A stretch of DNA of 64,000 bases from Peptococcaceae bacterium CEB3. GTDB taxonomy: Bacteria > Bacillota > Desulfitobacteriia > Desulfitobacteriales > Desulfitobacteriaceae. This document shows, piece by piece, positions 27,487 through 35,137 of the stretch (its first letter is position 1; every line of letters begins with the position of its first letter). Below the pieces are notes generated by a model that was not told where the DNA came from, made no database searches, and saw only the letters and a list, made by a program, of their open reading frames with translations. Position numbers and translations under genes: made by a program. The stretch lies in contig LDXJ01000053.1 of the NCBI GenBank assembly GCA_001029295.1, positions 1 through 64,000 on the forward strand. Direction: 5' to 3'.

Positions 27487-28551
27487 TCAATGCATTAATT
27501 TTTTACGATCCACGGTTTCAGGTACCTTTTCTAACCATCCGTATTTAATCAGCAAATCGGCTCCGTCTTTTGACATGGCAAGGATGTCAACCATTAGCTT
27601 AGTATAGGTTGCTATAAGATCTTTTCTCGTGATCCGCGAAAGCCCTGTGCCATAAGCACTCAGAATATGGGCAAGGACTGTTGTGGTATGAAACAACATT
27701 AACCTGTCACTGAACGGGGATTCTGTGGAGTCTGTAACCCGATAGTCGACTATTTCCGGCCCTGGGACACCCTCCTTCTCTAGGATTCCACGGAGTACAT
27801 TGATGTGTTTTTCGGCCAGCTTCACGCCCTTAGTGAAGTATTCCCTAATTTCATCCGACTTGGCGACTTGAGCAAAAGCTATTTTTAAGGCTCGAATTGC
27901 CACTTTAAATTCTGAAATAGCAAAGATATTGCTAATCTCAAAGGCATTTAACGGTCTTCCGTCACCCAGAAGTGACCCGAAGTAGTCCTTATCATGAACG
28001 GACTCCACGCGATTGGGAACGACAATATAGGGTGCCTTTGGTAAAGCGCCTTTGGCTAAAAGGACATCGTCCGCTTTCTGGATAATATCTCTGGAGCCGT
28101 CGATGAACCCGGAGAACAATTGGCGAATATCGGGCCGGGTTGATTCAGCAAAGGCTAAATAGTAATTCTGGAAAATGTATTTGCTCGTAATTTTCGTATA
28201 TAGAACACCGAAAGTTTCATCATGCAACTTCGGAGCCGTTAGGTCGACGTCCTTTTCCCCAAACGCCTGCGGAAGAGGATGTTGAATTGACTGAAATATG
28301 GTTTCAATCAATTCAATGTGTTTGCTTGACAGCTCTAAGGCTGATTGCATAACGCCCAGATAAGCAGGGTCTTTTGTCGTAGCGACAATATGTTTTTGGA
28401 AGCAACATGCCATGCTTTCAGCCAGATAAGTCGCCCACAAATAGTTTATTTCAACGACAGTAGGCGGAATGTTACCGAAATCACGCGGGTTAACACCTCC
28501 CGCAGGCACTTGCTCAGAAAAGTTTTCTCGCGTTTGCTCCAGACCTGTCAC
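27487..28551 (-). CDS. DUF3231-family ferritin-like protein
   Basis: The 354-residue protein is made of two homologous halves of helical sequence, each with the WATYLAES / FKVAIRALK-type helix starts and LAEKHI or LSSKHIEL motifs with His-Glu pairs, as in DUF3231 proteins of Bacilli and Clostridia that resemble coat protein F and ferritin-like bundles. The start is a GTG with GGGGGG 8 nt upstream. Function is unproven; spore-related roles are often suspected. It is monocistronic. Confidence 0.75.
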   Translation of the reverse strand: MTGLEQTRENFSEQVPAGGVNPRDFGNIPPTVVEINYLWATYLAESMACCFQKHIVATTKDPAYLGVMQSALELSSKHIELIETIFQSIQHPLPQAFGEKDVDLTAPKLHDETFGVLYTKITSKYIFQNYYLAFAESTRPDIRQLFSGFIDGSRDIIQKADDVLLAKGALPKAPYIVVPNRVESVHDKDYFGSLLGDGRPLNAFEISNIFAISEFKVAIRALKIAFAQVAKSDEIREYFTKGVKLAEKHINVLRGILEKEGVPGPEIVDYRVTDSTESPFSDRLMLFHTTTVLAHILSAYGTGLSRITRKDLIATYTKLMVDILAMSKDGADLLIKYGWLEKVPETVDRKKLMH

Positions 28552-28648
28552 GTGATCTACCCCCCGGATATGGCTATTGCCTAATTGCTTTGATTATCTT
28601 GTGACAACATAGGGGCAATTATGCATGATAGGGACAATTACGCGCCGG

Positions 28649-28918
28649 TCAACGGGCTTCCTCTTGGGCCAACTGCTCCGCAAACTGAGCAAACTGATCC
28701 AGAACCTGCTCGGCCTCTTCGCCCTCAACCGCAACTTTAACCTTGTCACCCTGACTGATCCCGAGCCCCAGAATTGCCAAGAGACTTGTCGCGGGAGCAG
28801 ATTTTTCCCCTTTGCTCAGCGTAATCTTCTCTGCGAAACCCTTGGCGAAAGCTACCAGTTTGGCAGCCGGACGGGCATGCAACCCTGATCTGTTTTTTAT
28901 AATAATTTCTCTTTCCAT
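28649..28918 (-). CDS. HPr-like phosphocarrier protein
   Basis: The 89-residue protein has the active-site His15 in SGLHARPAAKLV and a Ser at the regulatory position (ATSLLAIL in place of KSIMGVM). It would carry phosphate from enzyme I to EIIA proteins. It is the last gene of the EIIA-nagA-nagB operon, 15 bp after nagB, and no ptsI is in the window. Its Ser46-like residue keeps HPr-kinase control possible, though the flanking residues differ from the canonical sequence. Confidence 0.85.
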   Translation of the reverse strand: MEREIIIKNRSGLHARPAAKLVAFAKGFAEKITLSKGEKSAPATSLLAILGLGISQGDKVKVAVEGEEAEQVLDQFAQFAEQLAQEEAR

Positions 28919-28933
28919 GAGCAGCCTGCCCCC

Positions 28934-29647
28934 TTATAGTTTAATGTCCGTCAACACGGTCAAGTCGCCGTGCAGCTGCAAGATGCTGGCCGGCACCTCC
29001 GTACCTACCGGCCCATAGAGCACCTTACGCAAGATATCGGCCTTAGCTTCGCCGCTGACCAATAAAAGAATGCGTCTGGCCTGCATGATTGTTCCGATAC
29101 CCATCGTGATGGCTTGACGCGGGACCTCGGCCTCTCTATTGAAAAAACGTGCGTTCGCCTGTATCGTGGCCGGGGTAAGATCCACCACATGTGTCCGCAC
29201 CTCCAGGTTATGGGAAGGTTCGTTGAAGCCTATATGCCCATTGAGCCCCAGACCGAGTATCTGCACGTCAATACCTCCGGCACGCTCGATCGCCTGGTCG
29301 TAGCGCCGGCACTCCGCTGCCAGATCGGTTCGGTCTCCCTTGGGAATGTCCGCCGCCTCAGGCCCCAGGTCGACTTTGCCCCAAAAGTGCTCCCACATAA
29401 AAGCCGCGTAACTCTGAGGGTGGCTGGGCGGCAAACCGACGTACTCGTCCAGATTAAACGCCCGTACCGCGCCGAAACTCACTAAGCCTTCCTGAAACAG
29501 CCGGACCAGATAGTGATACATCCCGATCGGGGTGCCGCCTGTGGGGAGTCCCAGCACAGATGCGGGAGAAGCTAGAATTTCCCTCGCGACCCAACGCGCC
29601 GCCGTCTGTCCCAAGGCCTCATTATCTCTAACTGTAATAGTCTCCAT
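28934..29647 (-). CDS. nagB: Glucosamine-6-phosphate deaminase
   Basis: The 237-residue enzyme shows LGLPTGGTPIGMY (phosphate loop), FNLDEYVGLPPSHPQSY (catalytic Asp), GLGLNGHIGFNEP (catalytic His) and an AITMGIGTIM block. It converts glucosamine-6-P to fructose-6-P and ammonia. It follows nagA by 72 bp within the GlcNAc operon and has GGAGG 9 nt before its ATG. It is the short type lacking the C-terminal allosteric extension of the E. coli enzyme. Confidence 0.94.
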   Translation of the reverse strand: METITVRDNEALGQTAARWVAREILASPASVLGLPTGGTPIGMYHYLVRLFQEGLVSFGAVRAFNLDEYVGLPPSHPQSYAAFMWEHFWGKVDLGPEAADIPKGDRTDLAAECRRYDQAIERAGGIDVQILGLGLNGHIGFNEPSHNLEVRTHVVDLTPATIQANARFFNREAEVPRQAITMGIGTIMQARRILLLVSGEAKADILRKVLYGPVGTEVPASILQLHGDLTVLTDIKL

Positions 29648-29719
29648 GTTCTGCCGCCTCCTTCGTCTTTAGCCTCTCGGCCCGGGACAAACCTTCCCGC
29701 GCCTCCGTCATCTCGCAGC

Positions 29720-31045
29720 TCATCTCTGCAAAGTCTCCTCAAGCACGGGCTCTCCGCGCAGCCAGACTTGCCGTAGGTCAAATTCCGGCGAGAGGCGCAG
29801 GAAAGTTGCTTCTTTGCCCACAGACAGGCTGCCCAACCTGGCATCTATCCCCAGCATCCTGGCCGGATTGAGAGTGGCTGCCCGAAGTGCCAAATGCAGG
29901 GGATAATGCGCCGCCCACAAAACTCGCAGACCCTGGAGCAAGGGAAAGGCACTGCCGGCGATAGTGCCGTCAGCCAAGCGAGCTACCCCGCGACGGACGA
30001 AAGTGTGCTGCCCACCCAGTTCATACTCCCCGTCCGGCATGCCAACCGCACGGGTTCCGTCCGACACCAGGACCACACCTGTTTCGGCCTTGAGCCGCAG
30101 CACCAGCTGGAGAACACTGGGGTGAATATGAACGCCATCCGCTATGAGCTCAAGCGTGATTCTGTCATCCATCAGGGAAGCCGTCAAAAGACCGGGCTCC
30201 CGGTGATGAATTCCGGGCATAGCGTTAAAGGCGTGCGTCACCCGGCAAAGGCCCCAACCCGCGGCCTCCAGCATCTTGTCGTAAGAAGCCGACGTGTGGC
30301 CGGCGGAGGGAAGGATACCACCCTCCCCGCAGGCCTCTGTCAATTCACGAGCATCGGCCCGTTCCGGCGCCAAGGTTAGGATGCGCACCAATCCCGGATA
30401 ATCATGCACAATCCGTCGCACAAAATCCGCCGCTCCGGCGGAATCTTCCGGCCAAATTCCGGCGGCAGCCTGGGCTCCCTTATACTTCGGGGACAGGAAC
30501 GGTCCTTCCATGTGAACCCCCAGGAACTCTGCCCCCACCGACCCCTCACTGTGCCGATCTTCCCCGGCCCGACCCGCCCCGGCCTTCGTCGCGAGATGCG
30601 GCTCCAATTGTGACAAGACTCCCAGAATCTCTTCCGGAGCCGCCGACATCGTCGTCGCCAAAAAAGCAGTCGTACCCTCTCTGAGCAGAGCGCCGCGAAC
30701 AGCGTCCAGCGCGGCGCCCGTCCCGTCCATCGTATCAAAGCCGCCGGCTCCGTGCACATGGGTATCGATCAGACCGGGAACCAGGAAGTCGCCGTCCAGC
30801 TCCCACTCCACCTCCGCACTCGAACCAGGCACCTCCGCACTTGGGCCAATCGCCCCTGTACTCGAACCGGGCACCTCCGCACTCGGGCCAGTCGCCCCCG
30901 TACTCGATCCGGGCACCCCCACACTCGAGCCAGTAATCCCCGACCGCAGAACCCTGTCGATCTTCCCCTCGGAGAACCAAACCTCCCCGTCCGGGTAAAC
31001 CCCATCGGGCAGAACCAGGCGCGCCCCTTTGATTCTTTCCTTCAT
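29720..31045 (-). CDS. nagA: N-acetylglucosamine-6-phosphate deacetylase with repeat insert
   Basis: The 441-residue amidohydrolase has the metal motif DTHVHGAGG, a HMEGPFLSPKYKGA block, GHTSASY, HAFNAMPGIHHREPG and the catalytic DGTRAVG. It removes acetate from GlcNAc-6-P. Before the first metal motif there is an inserted run of Gly/Ser/Pro-rich 14-residue repeats (about residues 38-80). I take the ATG at 31045 with GGAGG 9 nt upstream; the ATG at 31069 lacks a site. The gene sits between EIIA and nagB. Confidence 0.92.
   Translation of the reverse strand: MKERIKGARLVLPDGVYPDGEVWFSEGKIDRVLRSGITGSSVGVPGSSTGATGPSAEVPGSSTGAIGPSAEVPGSSAEVEWELDGDFLVPGLIDTHVHGAGGFDTMDGTGAALDAVRGALLREGTTAFLATTMSAAPEEILGVLSQLEPHLATKAGAGRAGEDRHSEGSVGAEFLGVHMEGPFLSPKYKGAQAAAGIWPEDSAGAADFVRRIVHDYPGLVRILTLAPERADARELTEACGEGGILPSAGHTSASYDKMLEAAGWGLCRVTHAFNAMPGIHHREPGLLTASLMDDRITLELIADGVHIHPSVLQLVLRLKAETGVVLVSDGTRAVGMPDGEYELGGQHTFVRRGVARLADGTIAGSAFPLLQGLRVLWAAHYPLHLALRAATLNPARMLGIDARLGSLSVGKEATFLRLSPEFDLRQVWLRGEPVLEETLQR
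30819..30941. repeat. 42-bp tandem repeat inside nagA
   Basis: Three units of ~42 bp beginning CTCGAACC on the top strand encode GSSTGATGPSAEVP-type 14-residue repeats in frame with nagA. Units one and two differ at about five positions; the third is more diverged and slightly shorter. Confidence 0.8.
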
Positions 31046-31102
31046 CCTTTCTCGCCTCCGGTTCAACATTAACTCGCTGCGGCAAAGAACACCCCGTAAC
31101 CC

Positions 31103-31582
31103 CTACTTGAGCCGGTATCTGAGAACCACATCTCTACCGGCTTGAACCACGGGACGGTCACCCGGTCGCATCTGGGCTACTTTGTCGGCATTGGATATAA
31201 CCACCGGCGTGACGAAAGACATTCCTTTCTCAGCCAAAGTCTTGCGACGGATTTTGAGAACCCGGTCTCCCGCTCGCAGCATGGCCCCCTCCTCAGCCAA
31301 TCTTTCAAAGCCTTCGCCATTTAGATTAACAGTGTCTATCCCCACGTGAACAAGTATTTCCACACCGTTCCCCAAGACCATGCCAAAGGCATGGTTCGTG
31401 CGGAAAATGAAGCTCAATTTACCGTCCGCCGGAGCCAGGACGAGGTCTCCCTCAGCTTCAATCGCGATCCCGTCCCCCGCCATTTTCTGGGCGAAAACTT
31501 GATCCGGAACCTGCGCGAGTTCCAAAACCTTGCCACTGACCGGCGCCAAAAGTTCGTAGGGTTTCTTGAACATATTCAGCAT
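31103..31582 (-). CDS. PTS EIIA component, glucose (Crr) family
   Basis: The 159-residue protein is a stand-alone EIIA of the Glc family with SGKVLELAQVPDQVFAQKMAGDG, the first conserved His in NHAFGM and the phospho-acceptor His in ILVHVGIDTVNL. It would pass phosphate from HPr to the EIICB encoded divergently at 33168, which lacks its own EIIA. The ATG at 31582 is preferred since GGAGG lies 8 nt ahead. A promoter, RAT site and terminator lie upstream. Confidence 0.93.
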   Translation of the reverse strand: MLNMFKKPYELLAPVSGKVLELAQVPDQVFAQKMAGDGIAIEAEGDLVLAPADGKLSFIFRTNHAFGMVLGNGVEILVHVGIDTVNLNGEGFERLAEEGAMLRAGDRVLKIRRKTLAEKGMSFVTPVVISNADKVAQMRPGDRPVVQAGRDVVLRYRLK

Positions 31583-31631
31583 TTTCATTCCTCCATTGTG
31601 AACCGCAGTATATCATGGAAAGTGTATTATG

Positions 31632-31663
31632 AAAACTAAAAGACACGAGTTTTGCAACTCGTG
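31632..31663 (-). terminator. Leader terminator of the EIIA-nagAB-HPr operon
   Basis: Arms CACGAGTT and AACTCGTG (31644-31663) are followed on the bottom strand by TCTTTTAGTTTTC. It lies between the promoter and the EIIA start and overlaps the RAT element, so RNA folding is exclusive: either the antiterminator or the terminator forms. Confidence 0.85.
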
Positions 31664-31684
31664 CCTGTCTTGACAGTAACACGT
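31656..31684 (-). promoter_or_regulatory. RAT antiterminator site (GlcT-type)
   Basis: Bottom-strand sequence GTGTTACTGTCAAGACAGG followed by CACGAG contains the paired CTGT and ACAG arms and the conserved GTTAC and GGCA elements of BglG/GlcT-family RNA antiterminators. Its 3' side is the 5' arm of the leader terminator. Binding of the antiterminator protein encoded at 31902 should allow read-through. Confidence 0.8.
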
Positions 31685-31694
31685 CGATGCTTTT

Positions 31695-31723
31695 AGTATA
31701 ATGACCCCGGCACGATCTGTCAA
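31695..31723 (-). promoter_or_regulatory. SigA-type promoter of the EIIA-nagAB-HPr operon
   Basis: On the bottom strand TTGACA (31718-31723) and TATACT (31695-31700) are separated by exactly 17 bp. Transcription would start just upstream of the RAT element. Confidence 0.85.
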
Positions 31724-31742
31724 CACAGGCACTCTTGAACAC

Positions 31743-31841
31743 CAGGGAAACGTTAAAGTCCTGCGGCCATCTTTGCGCTTTCAGCACTTTTGTCAACAAG
31801 CGACTCTGCAACGCTCGCTCGTTAACTTTGACGAGACCCTG
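31743..31841. repeat. ~100-bp imperfect inverted-repeat element, copy A
   Basis: The block begins CAGGGAAACGTTAAAGT and ends ACTTTGACGAGACCCTG, which are imperfect inverse complements, with further internal complementarity. A second copy, split by an insertion, lies at 55128-55445. It sits between the EIIA promoter and the antiterminator gene and could act as a terminator for the latter. Confidence 0.75.
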
Positions 31842-31901
31842 ACAGAACGCTTGCACGCAAGCGTTCTTCAAGGTCATCCCCTCTTTGCTCCCGCCAATTT
31901 C

Positions 31902-32759
31902 TCACTTTCCGCCCACCTTTTTCTCAGTGTCCCTCAGCTTTTCGATATGCACAGCAATGTACCCGACTTCATCGGGAACTACTTTTTTCCCCATCGTTTC
32001 TTCGAGCAGAACCGCAACTTTTTTGGCAATGGCATAGGACTCTTTGTATTCCCGTTTTATGCTCCTAAGCAGCCTGTTCTTTATGATCGATCCCTTAAGC
32101 AACCTCTCCACCGTGAAGCGGATATGTGTTACAAAGCGGGCATAATCCAAAGAAGTCTTATCAATTTCCAGAGCCAGCTCATCCTCCACGAGCTCGCAGA
32201 TTGAATTCGTGAGGAACGCGTATTTGATCGTGTTGGACAGCTTACCCTGATTGCGCGCGGAGTGAATGTGCAAGGCAATGAATCCGATCTCTCCGTCCGG
32301 AATCCGGACCTCGGTCCCCTTTTCCAAAATGCCCGCCGCTTTGAACGCGAGAGCGTATTCCCGGGGATAAAGTGTCTCGGTTTCGATGAGAAAGGGATTG
32401 ACGATTTGGTCATTCTGCCTGAGTCTGTAGAGGGCAAAAGCGATATGATCCGTCAAAGACACGTGGATCTTTTGATCAAGTTCTTCGTTAAGTTCGCGGC
32501 TCAGCATGAAGATAACCTCTTCACATAAGCCCACCGTCTTAGCGTCCACTTGAGTGATGAGCTCGGAGAACTTTTGCCTGTTCTCTTCCTCCAGGGTAAA
32601 GACTTTCTCGATTAAGGCGCTGTCTTGGAAAGAATCGCCTGCGCGCAGGCCGAAGCCTATCCCCTTGCCCAAGAGGACTTTCTCTTGCTGACCGTCCTTA
32701 ACCCAGAGGACATTATTGTTAAACGCTTTCTGTACTGTATACTTGGCTGGCATTCCCAT
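31902..32759 (-). CDS. BglG/GlcT-family transcription antiterminator
   Basis: The 285-residue protein has an N-terminal RNA-binding CAT domain (VQKAFNNNVLWVKD, VLLGKGIGFG) and two PTS regulation domains, PRD1 (SLTDHIAFALYRLRQ, EIGFIALHIHSA) and PRD2 (VTHIRFTVERLL, EVGYIAVHIEKL), each with paired His phospho-acceptors. It should bind the two RAT sites flanking it and be controlled by phosphorylation by the GlcNAc PTS. ATG at 32759 is chosen. The sequence is closest to GlcT by motif, but its sugar here is likely GlcNAc. Confidence 0.92.
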   Translation of the reverse strand: MGMPAKYTVQKAFNNNVLWVKDGQQEKVLLGKGIGFGLRAGDSFQDSALIEKVFTLEEENRQKFSELITQVDAKTVGLCEEVIFMLSRELNEELDQKIHVSLTDHIAFALYRLRQNDQIVNPFLIETETLYPREYALAFKAAGILEKGTEVRIPDGEIGFIALHIHSARNQGKLSNTIKYAFLTNSICELVEDELALEIDKTSLDYARFVTHIRFTVERLLKGSIIKNRLLRSIKREYKESYAIAKKVAVLLEETMGKKVVPDEVGYIAVHIEKLRDTEKKVGGK

Positions 32760-32897
32760 ATTCTTCCCACCGCTCTGATTCATATTCTCGCCACCGTCCT
32801 GATCTTGCAGGCTCGGCCCCGGGTTTGATGCGTAAAGCAGGTTTACCGCTTGACGGAATGTGCTCTGACAAAGCTGACCAAAAACCTCAGCCGCATA

Positions 32898-32927
32898 CCC
32901 CTGGCTTTAGCCGGCTAAAGCCAGGGG
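32898..32927. repeat. Perfect 30-bp palindrome between divergent PTS genes
   Basis: Fifteen bases CCCCTGGCTTTAGCC are followed by their exact inverse complement. Position between the antiterminator gene and the nagE promoter would allow a bidirectional transcription barrier or a regulator site. The CTTTAG core also resembles the IS200/IS605-like hairpins in this window. Confidence 0.7.
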
Positions 32928-32952
32928 AAGATTCAGGAGATCCAGCGGACCG

Positions 32953-32981
32953 TTGACAGCCGCAAGGAATAAAGTTATAAT
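32953..32981 (+). promoter_or_regulatory. SigA-type promoter of the GlcNAc EIICB gene
   Basis: TTGACA at 32953-32958 and TATAAT at 32976-32981 with a 17-bp spacer, a consensus promoter. A leader of ~180 nt follows before the coding region. Confidence 0.9.
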
Positions 32982-33015
32982 GCAGACATAAGTCAATATT
33001 CTTTATAACACACTA

Positions 33016-33043
33016 CAGCGTGTTACCGCAATGGGCATGAGCT
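33016..33043 (+). promoter_or_regulatory. RAT antiterminator site (GlcT-type)
   Basis: CAGCGTGTTACCGCAATG followed by GGCATGAGC shares GTGTTAC, the short paired arms and GGCAYGAG with the site at 31656-31684. Its 3' end forms the 5' arm of the following terminator. The match between the two leaders supports shared control by the antiterminator encoded between them. Confidence 0.8.
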
Positions 33044-33080
33044 GGGAAAGTTTATCTTTTCCTGCTCATTTTGTTTTTTC
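33037..33080 (+). terminator. Leader terminator of the EIICB gene
   Basis: Arms ATGAGC-T-GGGAAAG and CTTTTCC-T-GCTCAT enclose a short loop and are followed by TTTGTTTTTT. It lies about 90 bp before the coding start and overlaps the RAT. Confidence 0.88.
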
Positions 33081-33167
33081 CGCCGTTATTAATTTGGTTG
33101 GCGTACGAAACCAAATTGATATAAGTCATGACCATACTAAAAGAAACAAACAATGGGAGGGAGATTT

Positions 33168-34562
33168 ATGGCTAACAAGGCTTTGGCGAACGCACAGAAA
33201 CTCGGCAAAGCATTAATGACCCCTGTTGCCGTATTGCCTGCCGCCGCTCTGCTGCTGCGGCTCGGACAACCCGATGTATTCAATCTTCCCTGGATGAGTG
33301 AAGCTGGCAATGCTATTTTCGGAAACTTGGCCCTAATCTTTGCCATTGGCATCGCGATTGGTCTGGCCGAGGATAACAATGGCGTCGCAGGTCTTGCCGC
33401 TACCGTCGGTTACTTTGTCCTCACCAAAGTGGCGGTAACTTTTAACAAGAGCATCGACATGGGGGTCTTAGCCGGTATCCTGGTAGGCATTCTGTCAGGT
33501 TACCTGTACAACCGCTTTAAAGCTACCAAGCTGCCGGACTTCCTCGGATTCTTCGGAGGAAAACGTTTTGTCCCGATCCTGACTTCTCTGACCACCTTGA
33601 TACTGGGCGTCATCATGGGCTATGTTTGGCCCCTGGTACAGAACGGAATCAACGCCGTAGGCAATACCATCGCTTCCTCCGGCACCATCGGGGCCTTCTT
33701 CTTCGGACTCTTGAACCGTCTGCTCCTGCCTTTCGGCCTTCATCACGTCATCAATTCCCTCGTTTGGTTCCAATTCGGCACCTTTACGACCCCGGCCGGC
33801 AAGATCGTGACGGGGGACCTCACCCGCTTTTTTGCCCATGATCCCACAGCCGGAACCTTCATGACCGGATTTTTCCCCATCATGATGTTTGGCCTCCCGG
33901 CCGCCGCTCTGGCCATGATTACAACCGCCAAAAAGGAAAACCGCAAGGCGGTCACTGGAATGCTGCTCGGCATTGCTTTTACTTCCTTCCTCACCGGCAT
34001 TACCGAACCTATCGAGTTTTCCTTCATGTTCCTGGCGCCCGGACTCTACCTCATTCACGCTTTCCTCACCGGCACCTCCCTCGCTTTGTGCACAGCCTTG
34101 GGGATCCACGCCGGGTTCGGCTTCTCAGCGGGTCTGATCGACTATGTTCTGAATTGGGGCATCTCGACCAAGCCTTATTTGCTGATTCCCATCGGTCTAG
34201 TCTACGGCGCGATTTACTATTTCCTCTTTGTCTTCTTCATTAAGAAATTCAACTTGCCGACTCCCGGACGCGTCGAAGATGAGGAATCCGTAACACTTTC
34301 GGGATTAGGCAACAACGAACTCGCCACCAGAGCCGGAGACATCCTGGCCGCCATCGGCAGCAAAGAAAACATTAACGTTATCGATGCCTGTGTCACCCGC
34401 ATCAGGTTGACCGTCAAGGATCCGAACAAAATTGACGAGAACCGTCTCAAGCAAATCGGAGCTACTGGTGTCATGAAAATGGGCGGCAACAACTTCCAGA
34501 TTGTCGTCGGCACGGTGGCCGATCCCCTGGTAACGCACATAAAATCCATCATGAAAAAATAA
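33168..34562 (+). CDS. nagE: PTS EIICB, N-acetylglucosamine type
   Basis: The 464-residue permease has an EIIC domain (KLGKALMTPVAVLPAAALLLRLG, LTGITEPIEFSFMFLAPGLY, LGIHAGFGFSAGLIDY) and a C-terminal EIIB domain with the phospho-Cys in NVIDACVTRIRLTV. The IHAGFGFSAG block is typical of GlcNAc rather than glucose permeases. It lacks an EIIA domain, supplied by the divergent gene at 31103. ATG at 33168 follows GGGAGGGA. Regulated by leader antitermination (see RAT). Confidence 0.92.
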   Translation: MANKALANAQKLGKALMTPVAVLPAAALLLRLGQPDVFNLPWMSEAGNAIFGNLALIFAIGIAIGLAEDNNGVAGLAATVGYFVLTKVAVTFNKSIDMGVLAGILVGILSGYLYNRFKATKLPDFLGFFGGKRFVPILTSLTTLILGVIMGYVWPLVQNGINAVGNTIASSGTIGAFFFGLLNRLLLPFGLHHVINSLVWFQFGTFTTPAGKIVTGDLTRFFAHDPTAGTFMTGFFPIMMFGLPAAALAMITTAKKENRKAVTGMLLGIAFTSFLTGITEPIEFSFMFLAPGLYLIHAFLTGTSLALCTALGIHAGFGFSAGLIDYVLNWGISTKPYLLIPIGLVYGAIYYFLFVFFIKKFNLPTPGRVEDEESVTLSGLGNNELATRAGDILAAIGSKENINVIDACVTRIRLTVKDPNKIDENRLKQIGATGVMKMGGNNFQIVVGTVADPLVTHIKSIMKK

Positions 34563-34949
34563 CATCATGGCTTACTCCATTGCCATAAGGGGAAAGAGGC
34601 ATACCTACGCCCGCATGGCCCGCTCCGTCAATCGCTGACGGCCTGCTTCTCCTACCCGGCGCAGGGACCCATTCAGGTCTTTCAGAAACCCACCCCTTTG
34701 CCGCTGACGGCCTGCCCCGCACCCTCCCGGCGTGCGGGGCTTTCCTATGCCAAACTGGTTTTCCTTAGGAACCGGAATACACATCTGCCGGAAACCACCG
34801 CGCATGAAACCGTTCCTTTTAGGTACCCTATAGTTGACGGAACATCCCCGGTCCCAATCCGCGAATCCTCAATTGCCTTACAGGCACGAAAGGGTATTGA
34901 ATCGGACTCCGGAGGCAGGTCTGAATCCCGAGCAGAGAGGTGTTGCACA
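34563..34949. other. Intergenic region after nagE
   Basis: It holds a terminator-like hairpin at 34714-34746 and a paired CTGACGGCCTGC sequence that occurs twice (about 34636 and 34704). No gene is supported; the possible longer frame into the downstream small gene has no ribosome site. Confidence 0.45.
34714..34746 (+). terminator. Terminator downstream of nagE
   Basis: Arms GCCCCGCA and TGCGGGGC enclose an 11-nt loop and are followed by TTTCCT. It is ~150 bp after the nagE stop, so it probably ends that transcript, although the T-run is weak. Confidence 0.6.
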
Positions 34950-35129
34950 ATGATCAGCGGTCTCAGTAATATCCTGGCCGTCGCCACCGGCCTGGCCGTC
35001 ATCATAACCGGCTCCCTGGTTTTCTATATTTTTGAAACCAAACTGTTCTCCAAATATGAGAACCGAGTGAGAAACGCCATGGACAAAACCCGCTCCGAGC
35101 CCCCGGTCCTGCCCAACAAAAAAGTATAG
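34950..35129 (+). CDS. Small single-helix membrane protein, 59 aa
   Basis: From ATG 34950 with GAGAGGTG upstream, the frame encodes an N-terminal helix (LAVATGLAVIITGSLVFYI) and a charged tail KYENRVRNAMDKTRSEPP. It converges on the end of the gerB-like gene with 8 bp between stops. No family recognised; its proximity to the ger operon may be accidental. Confidence 0.45.
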   Translation: MISGLSNILAVATGLAVIITGSLVFYIFETKLFSKYENRVRNAMDKTRSEPPVLPNKKV

Positions 35130-35137
35130 CGGAAATC

